DNA from: Rossellomorea aquimaris
GTDB lineage: Bacteria; Bacillota; Bacilli; Bacillales; Bacillaceae_B
Length of the DNA: 64,000 nt
Reading direction: 5' to 3'
Assembly: GCF_008180865.1 (NCBI RefSeq)
Contig: NZ_VTEX01000001.1
Coordinates: 1,079,809-1,143,808, forward strand
Part shown: positions 55,234-62,754 of the stretch, one piece after another
How the letters are laid out: the number at the start of each line of letters is the position of its first letter
How positions within the stretch are numbered: the first letter of the stretch is position 1
Program-made: the position numbers and the translations under genes
Notes under the pieces: generated by a model
What the model was told of the DNA's origin: nothing
Database searches by the model: none
What the model saw: the letters and a program-made list of their open reading frames with translations, nothing else

Positions 55234-55680
55234 TCATTGTTTGCCTCTCTCGATCGCTTGCCCTACCGCTTCAGTTAGTTCCATGGTGAGCTCGCGCACC
55301 ATTTTTTCAAATGTAAATTCAAGGATTTTAGCCAGTGAACTTGTAGATTCAATTGTTAGCCCCCCCGTCATAGCCGTGATGGAAGAGTTAACTTCATCAG
55401 CCTTAAAAAAACCTTCACCTGTAAACTTTTGATTGATCCCCCTTAATATGAACTTAACTTCGGATGGCTCCTTCCATTCTGTAATCAGTACCTTTACATG
55501 CACCTTTTTGCTCATCACTCCAACACGCAGGGTGAATTTCCAAGTCGATTGAACGTCAGAAACAATGGTATGTTCTTTGTATCCAGGAACAAGAGGCGCC
55601 CAGGCATTCATATCACGAATGAATTCCCATACATGTGTGCGTGATGCATGAACGTTAACATGATGAATTCCTATTCCCAT
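55234..55680 (-). CDS. SRPBCC-fold protein, CoxG-like
   Basis: The 148-residue protein has the SRPBCC (START-like) pattern of CoxG proteins: VHASRTHVWEFIRDMNAWAPLVPGY early, then GEGFFKADEV, and a long C-terminal helix. No CO dehydrogenase genes are nearby, so the name reflects fold only. It probably binds a hydrophobic ligand. Confidence 0.78.
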   Translation of the reverse strand: MGIGIHHVNVHASRTHVWEFIRDMNAWAPLVPGYKEHTIVSDVQSTWKFTLRVGVMSKKVHVKVLITEWKEPSEVKFILRGINQKFTGEGFFKADEVNSSITAMTGGLTIESTSSLAKILEFTFEKMVRELTMELTEAVGQAIERGKQ

Positions 55681-55787
55681 GAAAGTCCCCCTTTCCTTTT
55701 AATTGAGAGGTCCGTGAATAGTATGTATGGTAAGTGGCTATTATGCCTTATGGGACTTATAAAAAAGAAGCTTCACAAGGAAGCCTC

Positions 55788-56576
55788 CTATTTCATGTTA
55801 TTCACGATCTCGAGAACTTCATGGAGCTCTTTGATTTCATAATCAGGAATGATATCATGAGGTTTTTGTTGACGGCGATTAATCCAAACCGTTGTGATAC
55901 CGAGATTTGAAGCCCCGAGAATGTCTGTATTTAAATTATCTCCCACCATGATCACTTCGTCCTTTTGAAGCCTAAGCCTCTCTAGTGCATGAAGGAACAT
56001 CGCTGAATCCGGTTTCCCTTTTCCGATATCTCCTGAGATGATAATTTCTTCAAAATAAGGTACGAGTTCAGGAGTGTTATCAAGTTTTGTATTCTGTAAA
56101 TGGGGAGATCCATTCGTTAATAACAACAGTTGAAAGTTCTCCTTCACTTCATTTAGTACACGAAAAGTATCTTCATACACAAAAGGTCTCTCTTTTCTTT
56201 CCATGCGAAATCTTTCTGATAATTCCTCCCCAAGATATTCGTCCTTGATGCCTAAAGACTCTAATCCTGACGTCCAGGCCTTTTTGCGGTAAGTTGGAAC
56301 GATTTCTTTCATCTTATGGAAGCCTTCATCATGTTCATCCAGAAAGTCTCCCCAAAGTCCTTCAAAAGGGTTAATACCAATATTTTGTGTGAATTCATAT
56401 GTATCATAGGTTGAATACAACTTAGTCGCGGCTTCTCTTACAGTATGCTCTAAATCTTGGGGATCCACCCCCACCCTCGCCTGGGCATAACGGCAAGTTG
56501 CTTTAAACGCCTCCTCTATACTTTTGGAGTCCCATAATAATGTGTCATCCAAGTCAAACATGATAGCTTTAATCAT
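55788..56576 (-). CDS. HAD-family hydrolase, YsaA/YjjG-like
   Basis: The 262-residue HAD enzyme has motif I FDLDDTLLWD (7-16), a helical cap, motif II LLLTNGSP, motif III lysine in GDIGKGKPDSAMF, and motif IV MVGDNLNTDILGA. It should be a phosphatase of small metabolites such as nucleotides or phosphoserine. Length matches B. subtilis YsaA (260) from memory. Confidence 0.87.
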   Translation of the reverse strand: MIKAIMFDLDDTLLWDSKSIEEAFKATCRYAQARVGVDPQDLEHTVREAATKLYSTYDTYEFTQNIGINPFEGLWGDFLDEHDEGFHKMKEIVPTYRKKAWTSGLESLGIKDEYLGEELSERFRMERKERPFVYEDTFRVLNEVKENFQLLLLTNGSPHLQNTKLDNTPELVPYFEEIIISGDIGKGKPDSAMFLHALERLRLQKDEVIMVGDNLNTDILGASNLGITTVWINRRQQKPHDIIPDYEIKELHEVLEIVNNMK

Positions 56577-56734
56577 CTTCTTCTCCCCCTTTTTCGTTTA
56601 AGCCTTAACTTATATTTTAGATTACTAGCTATACGGGAATTAGTAAACCAGGAAGAGAAATAAATTTCTTCACGTTATTTTCAACGTTTTTAGGGAATAT
56701 AACTAAAAACAACGTATATTGAGGTGATTTTTAC

Positions 56735-57031
56735 ATGTGGATTGTATATGCAAGTATAGCGTTAATTGTGGTTGCTATAGTCATGTTGGGTGTCGCGTTA
56801 ATGAAAACAATGAAGACGACCAGGCCCATTATTAATAAAATGAATCAAACGGTGGCGAACATTCAAACCAGAATGGACAAAATTTCTTCTGAAGCAAACC
56901 TGCTACAAGAAACACAAGGGGAGATTCAGGGAGACATCGAATACAAAAAGACGACCATTACCAACACCGTTCAAGAAGTCAAACGCACACCAGAAGTATT
57001 GAAAGGATTTTTAACCAGCTTGAAGAAATAA
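56735..57031 (+). CDS. DUF948-family membrane-anchored protein
   Basis: The 98-residue protein has one N-terminal membrane segment (WIVYASIALIVVAIVMLGVAL) and a coiled-coil tail. This is the DUF948 pattern of YoxC/YtxG-type proteins, which are often general-stress induced. A terminator follows. Confidence 0.8.
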   Translation: MWIVYASIALIVVAIVMLGVALMKTMKTTRPIINKMNQTVANIQTRMDKISSEANLLQETQGEIQGDIEYKKTTITNTVQEVKRTPEVLKGFLTSLKK

Positions 57032-57068
57032 ATAAGTCACCTTACTCTTTAGTGAGGTGACTTATTTA
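57030..57068. terminator. Terminator of the DUF948 gene
   Basis: AATAAGTCACCT / AGGTGACTTATT with a twelve-base loop directly follows the stop. Confidence 0.85.
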
Positions 57069-57173
57069 TATGTAAAATCAGTTTACATAATATAATTAAA
57101 GTTCACTCCCTACTTCTCACCCTGAGTTTATACATGATACAATCGATGGGACTAGTAAAGAGGAGGAGATGGT

Positions 57174-57824
57174 ATGAAAAATTGGGCATTTGTTTCTGAC
57201 TTTGATGGTACGATCTCTAAAAAGGATTTTTATCATCTTGTACTGGAGAAATACTTTGAAGAGGGACAAGCTTTATACAAACAATGGAAGTCTGGAGAAA
57301 TAAAAGACATCGACTTTTTGCGTCAGGTTTTCACGTCCATACATCAAGAAGAAAGGCAGATCATTGAAGATATACATTCTCTGGAGATTGATGAACACGT
57401 TCCTTCCTTCATCCGCAAAGTACAGGCACAAGGAGGGGACTTTTATATATTAAGCGCAGGGACAGATTACTATATTCATCATATTCTTGGGCAGTACGGA
57501 ATTAGAGGCGTTGAGGTATACTCAAATGAAGGATACTATAAAGATAAGAATGTACATTTAAATATTGATCCTGAACATCCACATCACTCCGAAAGATATG
57601 GAATCGACAAATCAAAAGTTCTTACTGACCTCAAAAAAGAGTATGAAACCATATATTTTGCAGGTGATAGTGAACCAGATAGTCATCCTGCAAAAGTGGC
57701 AAACGTCACTTTTGCCATGAAAGCACTACAGGATATCCTGAAAGAAAACAATACCCCACATATTGAAGTGGATAGTTTTAATGACATTGAGCAACATCTC
57801 ATACGTATTGGTGTGCTGCGCTAA
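57174..57824 (+). CDS. MtnX-like HAD-IB phosphatase
   Basis: The 216-residue HAD enzyme has VSDFDGTISKKDF (8-20), YILSAGTDYYIHHIL for motif II, and YFAGDSEPDSHPA for motif IV. It resembles MtnX, the enolase-phosphatase of methionine salvage, but no mtn genes are adjacent. The cysteine-rich loop of B. subtilis MtnX is absent and is replaced by a histidine-rich stretch (PEHPHHSERYG). The exact phosphate ester is uncertain. AGGAGGAGATGG precedes the ATG. Confidence 0.8.
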   Translation: MKNWAFVSDFDGTISKKDFYHLVLEKYFEEGQALYKQWKSGEIKDIDFLRQVFTSIHQEERQIIEDIHSLEIDEHVPSFIRKVQAQGGDFYILSAGTDYYIHHILGQYGIRGVEVYSNEGYYKDKNVHLNIDPEHPHHSERYGIDKSKVLTDLKKEYETIYFAGDSEPDSHPAKVANVTFAMKALQDILKENNTPHIEVDSFNDIEQHLIRIGVLR

Positions 57825-57830
57825 ATCTTT

Positions 57831-57859
57831 TTGCTTATCCTGCCCTTGCGTGATACAAT
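57831..57859 (+). promoter_or_regulatory. Sigma-A promoter of small-RNA candidate A
   Basis: TTGCTT (57831-57836) and TACAAT (57854-57859) are 17 bases apart; the start would fall at about 57866. Confidence 0.7.
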
Positions 57860-57865
57860 GATCTT

Positions 57866-57975
57866 GCCTCTCCCGAACATTCGCTTGTTGCGGGACACTT
57901 AACCATGTACGGACGGGAGGGGCCACGCTAAAAAACCTTCAGACTGAATTTCCTTTAGGAATTCGGTCTTTTTTA
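57866..57975 (+). ncRNA. Small-RNA candidate A, about 110 nt
   Basis: A promoter-to-terminator unit without an open reading frame lies between a HAD phosphatase gene and candidate B. The 5' ten bases GCCTCTCCCG (57866-57875) pair with CGGGAGGGGC (57914-57923), with one G-U pair, closing a 38-base domain with GC-rich internal sequence. A spacer and an intrinsic terminator, AGACTGAATT.CC / GGAATTCGGTCT then TTTTTT (57941-57975), follow. I do not recognise it as SRP RNA, 6S, tmRNA, a tRNA or a known riboswitch. Confidence 0.65.
57941..57975 (+). terminator. Terminator of small-RNA candidate A
   Basis: AGACTGAATTTCC / GGAATTCGGTCT with a four-base loop and T6 tail. Confidence 0.85.
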
Positions 57976-57999
57976 TTGGCTTTTCTTCATAATAAATAT

Positions 58000-58031
58000 A
58001 AAAAAGCCAGCCCCCGATTGGGAACTGGCTT
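58000..58031 (-). terminator. Terminator of small-RNA candidate B
   Basis: AAGCCAGTTCCC / GGGGGCTGGCTT with TTTTTTATA on the minus strand. Confidence 0.88.
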
Positions 58032-58231
58032 GAGATACTAATGTAAGGAGCCACATTTGCCGTAATTTGATATAAGAAAGTTTTAAACCACCACTCCTCA
58101 AAGTGGGTGTTTGCAGAAGGTTTCCTGTCGTCCTCAAATCGTGGAGGCTTGACATTCCAACTTCGATGTAAAACTCCCTATTACAGTTTAAAGGTTAAAA
58201 CTTCGTTATGATTACGTACAACGCAGCCTGT
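58000..58231 (-). ncRNA. Structured RNA candidate B, about 230 nt
   Basis: This minus-strand promoter-to-terminator unit has no sizeable reading frame. Within it TAAT.AGGGAG..ACAT (about 58191-58168) can pair with ATGT..CTCCTTACATTA (about 58057-58040), closing a large domain. Inside are a wide unpaired region and small hairpins: CCTC/GAGG, a CAGGAAACCTTCTG arm, and CCACT/AGTGG. A long closing stem with a large internal bubble recalls 6S RNA, but gene context and sequence do not match the B. subtilis 6S genes I remember. Identity is open. Confidence 0.55.
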
Positions 58232-58237
58232 ATTAGT

Positions 58238-58266
58238 ATAATACATCATCATGAATAGTATTTCAA
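58238..58266 (-). promoter_or_regulatory. Sigma-A promoter of RNA candidate B
   Basis: TTGAAA (58266-58261) and TATTAT (58243-58238) are 17 bases apart on the minus strand. Confidence 0.68.
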
Positions 58267-58306
58267 CTATTGTTTTTCTTTACCATCAATAGATATTAGC
58301 TAACAA

Positions 58307-58335
58307 AAGAATCGGACCAAGGTCCGTCCTTCTTT
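58307..58335 (-). terminator. Terminator of ppiB; GGACGGACC-type palindrome
   Basis: AAGAA..CGGACC / GGTCCG..TTCTT followed by TTTTG on the minus strand. The CGGACC/GGTCCG core is shared with the hairpins at 36759 and 42541. Confidence 0.75.
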
Positions 58336-58337
58336 CA

Positions 58338-58775
58338 TTACGCGTCGTATACTTCCATTTTCTCCATAACGTCACCGTTTTTCATTGATTTAGCGATGTC
58401 GATTCCTGAAGTCACTTTTCCGAAGACGGTATGAACGCCGTTCAGGTGAGGTTGTGGTTCGTGAACGATGAAGAACTGACTTCCTCCCGTATCTTTACCT
58501 GCATGGGCCATGGATAATGAACCTTCTTCATGCTTATGTGGATTTCCTTCTGTTTCACATTTGATTGTGTAACCAGGGCCACCCATACCATTCCCATTAG
58601 GGCATCCGCCTTGGCTTACGAAACCAGGGATGACACGGTGGAAGCTTAAACCGTTGTAGAAACCTTCATTTGCTAATTTTTCGAAATTTGCCACTGTTCC
58701 TGGTGCTTCATTTGGAAATAGATCAAATTCGATTTTTTCACCTGTCTGAAATTGTATGTATCCTTTTTTCTCCAT
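58338..58775 (-). CDS. ppiB: Peptidyl-prolyl cis-trans isomerase B (cyclophilin)
   Basis: The 145-residue cytoplasmic cyclophilin has [16 protein letters not shown] (about 43-58), the catalytic arginine in [19 protein letters not shown] and HTVFGKV. It speeds proline isomerisation in protein folding. AAAGGAGC precedes the ATG. Confidence 0.95.
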   Translation of the reverse strand: MEKKGYIQFQTGEKIEFDLFPNEAPGTVANFEKLANEGFYNGLSFHRVIPGFVSQGGCPNGNGMGGPGYTIKCETEGNPHKHEEGSLSMAHAGKDTGGSQFFIVHEPQPHLNGVHTVFGKVTSGIDIAKSMKNGDVMEKMEVYDA

Positions 58776-59019
58776 TATTAACAGCTCCTTTTTTATAATA
58801 GGTCAATCAATATAATATCATTGAACAATTCTAATGTCACTTTAAAGGTCCGTTTTCAATAGGAAAACAATTCGTTGAACGTACCACTTCAATTATTTTC
58901 ACCGTTTTTTCCTGCTGTTTTCACTTTCCCTTAAATCTTCGGGTACAGGTTGTCATGAAACACCATCCTGTTCGAATAAGCTTTAATAGAAGTCATTTTT
59001 CTTTTAGGGAGTGAAACAT

Positions 59020-59316
59020 ATGATCGAAAATTTATTAAGTGGTATTTCAATCGATCCCCAAGTCACTGTACTCGTTCCAGTGCTATGGGTTTTAGGGTAT
59101 GCATTGAAGCGGACTCCTCATATTCCGGATTGGTTGATTATTTGGATCTTGTTACTCGCAGGGGTTGCTGCCAGCGGCTGGACTTTGGGGTTTGATTTCA
59201 ATGGTATTGCCAATGGATTCATCGCAACGGGTGCAGCGATTACGACCCATCAATCTGTGAAACAGACGTTTTTCGCACGGGTGAATGATCGAAATAAAAG
59301 AGAAAAAAAGAAATAG
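59020..59316 (+). CDS. Phage-type holin (Phage_holin_5_2-like)
   Basis: The 98-residue protein has two to three membrane segments and the motif ALKRTPHIPDWLIIWILLLAG, typical of a Gram-positive phage holin family. The C terminus is basic (NDRNKREKKK), as in holins. No endolysin or other phage gene is adjacent. The ATG at 59020 has GGGAGTG seven bases upstream; a GTG at 59011 overlaps that site. Confidence 0.8.
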   Translation: MIENLLSGISIDPQVTVLVPVLWVLGYALKRTPHIPDWLIIWILLLAGVAASGWTLGFDFNGIANGFIATGAAITTHQSVKQTFFARVNDRNKREKKK

Positions 59317-59320
59317 GGAC

Positions 59321-59381
59321 GAAAAAGGACTGGTCCACATGAAACTAAAATTACAGTTTCTCATGGCGCCAGTCCTTTTAA
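59321..59381. terminator. Bidirectional terminator between the holin and DJ-1/PfpI genes
   Basis: AAAAGGACTGG / CCAGTCCTTTT closes a long hairpin with an inner ATGAAACT/AGTTTCTCAT helix, between convergent genes. Confidence 0.82.
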
Positions 59382-59389
59382 TGGTGCAT

Positions 59390-59911
59390 TTATTTTGCTA
59401 ATACTTCAATGAATTCTCTCATATAGTCTGGTAAATCAGGTGGTCTGCGGCTTGAAACAATATGACCATCTGTGACGACAGATTCATTTACCCAGGTTGC
59501 CCCTGCATTTTCCATGTCATCTTTTATTCCCGGTGTGCTGGTGACTTTTACACCTTGAAGAATTTTGGCTGAAATCAAAACCCAACCTGCATGACAGATT
59601 TGACCGATCGGCTTCTTACTCTTATCCATGGTTTGAACCATAGAAATCACATCTTCATAGCGACGCAACTTATCAGGTGACCATCCACCCGGTACGAGGA
59701 TGGCATCATAGTCTTCCGGATTGATATCTTTAAACGCGTATTCTGAAACAATCGGAACCCCGTATTTCCCGATGTATTCTTGATTTGCATTTTCACCGAC
59801 AATATGTACAACTGCCCCTTCTTCACGCAATCGTAAAACAGGATACCATAGTTCAAGATCTTCAAAATCTGCACTTACTAATTGAATGACTTTTTTACCC
59901 GTTAGCTTCAA
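59390..59911 (-). CDS. DJ-1/PfpI family protein
   Basis: The 173-residue protein has the nucleophile elbow QICHAGWVLIS with the conserved cysteine, the FEDLELWYPVLRLREEG N-terminal segment with the acidic partner residue, and the C-terminal DGHIVSSRRPPDLPDYM. Members act as proteases, deglycases or stress proteins. Relatives in B. subtilis are YfkM and YraA. Confidence 0.9.
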   Translation of the reverse strand: MKLTGKKVIQLVSADFEDLELWYPVLRLREEGAVVHIVGENANQEYIGKYGVPIVSEYAFKDINPEDYDAILVPGGWSPDKLRRYEDVISMVQTMDKSKKPIGQICHAGWVLISAKILQGVKVTSTPGIKDDMENAGATWVNESVVTDGHIVSSRRPPDLPDYMREFIEVLAK

Positions 59912-59980
59912 CAGGATCCCTCCTCACTTATCTTCACTATCATTGTCTAAGTTATGTAAAGATATTGCAAACAATAAATC

Positions 59981-60121
59981 TTAGTTATACGGACTATACT
60001 TCTTAATTGCCTGAATGATTGTTTTCGTTTGGAAATAGGATACAAGGAAGGCAACTAAGGTCATGATAGAACCAAACGTGTATAGAAGTTTCGAAAATTG
60101 CTTGAACGAATTTTTTTTCAA
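59981..60121 (-). CDS. Small single-span membrane protein
   Basis: The 46-residue product (LKKNSFKQFSKLLYTFGS, then MTLVAFLVSYFQTKTIIQ) has one probable membrane segment and a basic N terminus. I chose the TTG at 60121 because AAGGTGATTC lies just upstream; the frame also has an ATG at 60172 without such a site. Function unknown; existence moderately supported. Confidence 0.45.
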   Translation of the reverse strand: MKKNSFKQFSKLLYTFGSIMTLVAFLVSYFQTKTIIQAIKKYSPYN

Positions 60122-60272
60122 AAGAATCACCTTACCTTCAAATTTGTAACAACACCCTCCTATTATTCCCATTTATAAAAGAAGTATGATATAGAAAGGA
60201 ACCTACTATCCAATCATATAAAGTCATGATAAGGCATATGTTGATAGTACTTTTTCTGAAAGGAGTGAGCCG

Positions 60273-60902
60273 ATGAATAACCGCCACTATTCATTTAATC
60301 CTGAAATGAGAAGTGAAGAATGTTCCATACCGTTTTGTGCCCAAACCAATGATCCAGCCCCTCTCTTTGTTGCTGAGGCATATGATAACGCCCAAAAGAA
60401 AATAAACACCGTTAACTTAGAATCGTTCAGGGGTAAATGGGTTATTTTGTTTTTTTATTCCAGTGATTTCACCTTTGTTTGACCTACCGAACTGGCAGCG
60501 GTCGCTGCTATTTATCCTAAATTTCAAGCATTACAAACTGAAGTTTTTGGAATAAGTACGGACAGTGTGTACTCTCACAAAGTGTTTACTGAAGTATCCC
60601 CATCTGCTTCTAAAGTGCAATTTCCGTTAGTGAGTGATCGAAACCATCAAATAAGCAGATCTTATCGTGTATTAAATGAGCGTGCAGGAGCTACGTTCAG
60701 AGCTACGATTATCATAGACCCTGAAGGAATGATAACGTCAAAAATGATATACCCGCCTGAAGTTGGTCGGAATACCTATGAAATATTGAGAATGCTGGAA
60801 GGTATTCAATATGGAAGAAAAACGGGAGCAGGCGTTCCTGCAAATTGGCTGCCGAATCAATCGGGGATTCAGAAAGATCCTGACTTCATTGGAAAAATAT
60901 AA
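60273..60902 (+). CDS. Peroxiredoxin with in-frame UGA at the peroxidatic cysteine; candidate selenoprotein
   Basis: A single frame of 210 codons encodes an AhpC/TSA peroxiredoxin. The expected FTFVCPTE active site reads FTFV-UGA-PTE, with the UGA at codon 70 (60480-60482). The rest is intact: WVILFFYSSDFTF before it, ELAAVAAIYPKF, FGISTDS, FPLVSD, the conserved arginine in RATIIIDPEG, and GVPANW near the end. The usual resolving cysteine position (VCPANW) is Val; the only cysteines are C17 and C22. AAAGGAGTGAGCCG precedes the ATG. A hairpin with a GGUC loop at 60493-60510 could be a SECIS. The alternative is a nonsense-mutated peroxiredoxin. Confidence 0.78.
60493..60510 (+). promoter_or_regulatory. 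Candidate bacterial SECIS hairpin
   Basis: TGGCAGC / GCTGCTA forms seven pairs (one G-U) around the loop GGTC. It begins 10 nt after the UGA; the first loop G is 18 nt after the last base of UGA. Distance, short stem, and G in the first loop positions fit the bacterial SECIS consensus, and the loop equals that of E. coli fdhF. Confidence 0.62.
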
Positions 60903-60903
60903 A

Positions 60904-60941
60904 AGACGGCTCCACTGATTGTTCAATGGGCCGTTTTTTAT
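60904..60941. terminator. Terminator after the peroxiredoxin gene
   Basis: ACGGC.CCA / TGG.GCCGT with TTTTTTA on the plus strand lies between convergent genes. Confidence 0.75.
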
Positions 60942-60942
60942 T

Positions 60943-61824
60943 TTAATTCTCCAACAGTTTGATAAGAGCTTGAGTGCCGCTGTTTTCTTCACCATTATGA
61001 GCCAATTCTTCATATAATGAGAGGGCTAACTCTAACCCCGGTGTTTTGATTTCCATCTCCCTGGATGACTCCAGGGCAATCTTAAGATCTTTGATAAAGT
61101 GCTTTACATAAAAGCCGGGAGCATAGTCCTCATCAATCATTCGTGGAACGAGATTGCTAAGGGACCAGCTGCCTGCCGCTCCCGAAGTGATACTCTTAAG
61201 CACATTATCTGGATTCAAACCTGATTTCTTCGCATAAAGAAGGGCTTCACTTACTCCCATCATGTTAGAGGCAATCGTGATTTGGTTACACATCTTCGTA
61301 TGCTGTCCCGCTCCTGCCTTCCCCTGATACACAACATTTGAACCTAAAAGGTCTAAAAGTGGCCTTGCGGTTTCGAATGATTCCTCGCCTCCCCCTGCCA
61401 TGATAGAAAGCCTCGCTTCTTTGGCTCCGATATCTCCACCTGAAACGGGGGCATCCAATGTGGACACTCCTTTGCCCTTGCCTACTTCAAAGATTCTCTC
61501 TGCTAATTTTGGAGATGAAGTAGTCATATCAATTGCTAGTGAATCACGTTTTAAGTGATGAAGAATTCCATTTTCACCGAGGTAAATTTCTTCTACGTCT
61601 TTAGGATATCCTACGATCGTAATGACTGCATCCGAAATTTCAGCCACTTGCCTTGGTGTGTCTGCCCATTTTGCACCTCTATTGATGAGGTGCAATGCTT
61701 TATCTTTCGTACGATTGAATATGACCACCTGGTAACCGGCCTCGAGCAGATGACCAGCCATGCTTTGCCCCATTACACCTGTTCCAATAAATCCAATGAC
61801 ACTTTGTTTGGTAATTTCCTTCAT
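60943..61824 (-). CDS. ykwC: 3-Hydroxyisobutyrate dehydrogenase-family oxidoreductase, YkwC-like
   Basis: The 293-residue beta-hydroxyacid dehydrogenase has IGFIGTGVMGQSMAGHLLEAGY (9-30), DAPVSGGDIGAKEARLSIMAGG, and the catalytic lysine in GAGQHTKMCNQ. The helical C-terminal domain (KDLKIALE) is complete. It oxidises a beta-hydroxyacid with NAD(P). Length and order of motifs match B. subtilis YkwC (288) from memory; substrate is unknown. Confidence 0.88.
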   Translation of the reverse strand: MKEITKQSVIGFIGTGVMGQSMAGHLLEAGYQVVIFNRTKDKALHLINRGAKWADTPRQVAEISDAVITIVGYPKDVEEIYLGENGILHHLKRDSLAIDMTTSSPKLAERIFEVGKGKGVSTLDAPVSGGDIGAKEARLSIMAGGGEESFETARPLLDLLGSNVVYQGKAGAGQHTKMCNQITIASNMMGVSEALLYAKKSGLNPDNVLKSITSGAAGSWSLSNLVPRMIDEDYAPGFYVKHFIKDLKIALESSREMEIKTPGLELALSLYEELAHNGEENSGTQALIKLLEN

Positions 61825-61993
61825 TGACTACATCCTCCCTTGCTTTACATCTATGTATATTTTTAACTAGAACTCTATAATTGTCCACTCCTGTATTTAA
61901 TTGAATCTATCTCTAATGTTTAAATTCATGTATGCCGGGAAAATAAAGAACATACTACACAAACTATATAATTCCTGAAGGAGGAAGAATAAA

Positions 61994-62254
61994 ATGAGAG
62001 TAAATAAAACCTTACTTGTTGGTGCGACGGTTACGGCTGGTTCATTAGGATGGATCTTATCATCGAAGGAGAAACGTAATCAGCTGCACAATGTTAAAGA
62101 AGGATTGGTAACGAAATTCAAAAAGAGAAGAAAAGAAGACCTACCTGTTGAAAAAGGTGGAAATCCAGACCCTGCAAATATTGAAGACAATTCCATGGTG
62201 AGTGAAGGAGCCATGACATCGGTTCAATATTACAATGAAAAAAAACAAGATTAA
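61994..62254 (+). CDS. Small membrane-anchored basic protein of unknown function
   Basis: The 86-residue protein has an N-terminal hydrophobic stretch (LLVGATVTAGSLGWIL), a basic middle (KFKKRRKED) and a polar tail. It is reminiscent of YtxH-type envelope proteins but not clearly one. AAGGAGGAAG precedes the ATG and a terminator follows. Confidence 0.65.
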   Translation: MRVNKTLLVGATVTAGSLGWILSSKEKRNQLHNVKEGLVTKFKKRRKEDLPVEKGGNPDPANIEDNSMVSEGAMTSVQYYNEKKQD

Positions 62255-62297
62255 AAAAGCTGAACGGGTGGGTTTAACCCCCTCGTTCAGCTTTTTC
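62253..62297. terminator. Bidirectional terminator between 61994-62254 and the DUF202 gene
   Basis: AGCTGAACG.GTGGG / CCC.CT.CGTTCAGCT has A6 before and T5 after it, between convergent genes. Confidence 0.9.
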
Positions 62298-62652
62298 AAT
62301 TCAGCATAAAAAAATATACGGTTACAAATATAAGGACAACGGTTGCTACAATCGCCATCATCTTGATGAAGGCATCTGCAGATACAAATGTTTGTGTATT
62401 TATATGTCGCCTCGTTCGGTAGTAGTTAACGGTCGATCCAATAATGATTATTAACCCGATAATGATGGAGACTGCACTGATGGAGACGGCGATTCGATCT
62501 TGGACGGCATCTCCTTGAAGCGAGTTATAATGCAAGCTTGTTGTGAGGAAACCAATCCCGATAATAGCGATCGCTGTTCGAATCCATGCCAGGAATGTTC
62601 GTTCGTTTGCTAAGTGCTGCTGAATATATTTTGATTCATTTGTTCCGTTCAT
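62296..62652 (-). CDS. DUF202 (YidH-like) membrane protein
   Basis: The 118-residue protein has the DUF202 motif LANERTFLAWIRTAIAIIGIGF at residues 14-35 and three membrane segments. Function is unknown. Confidence 0.88.
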   Translation of the reverse strand: MNGTNESKYIQQHLANERTFLAWIRTAIAIIGIGFLTTSLHYNSLQGDAVQDRIAVSISAVSIIIGLIIIIGSTVNYYRTRRHINTQTFVSADAFIKMMAIVATVVLIFVTVYFFMLN

Positions 62653-62754
62653 GCATGGCCACTTCCCTGGTTCTTCCTTTTACATGCAATCATCCTCATT
62701 GAGGTGATTGCATTATTTAACTATGCTCTTTTCGAACTACATTACCTTTTTAAT

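Noticed and set aside
57866..57923. tRNA-Sec (selC) to match the UGA peroxiredoxin
   Set aside because: There is no TTCGA-type T-loop, no UCA anticodon arm and no CCA-adjacent acceptor stem of the right form.
58000..58231. tmRNA, SRP RNA or RNase P RNA
   Set aside because: The conserved sequences I know for these (the tRNA-like ends of tmRNA, GGAAGGAAGCAGCC-type SRP loop, RNase P CRI/CRV) are not seen.
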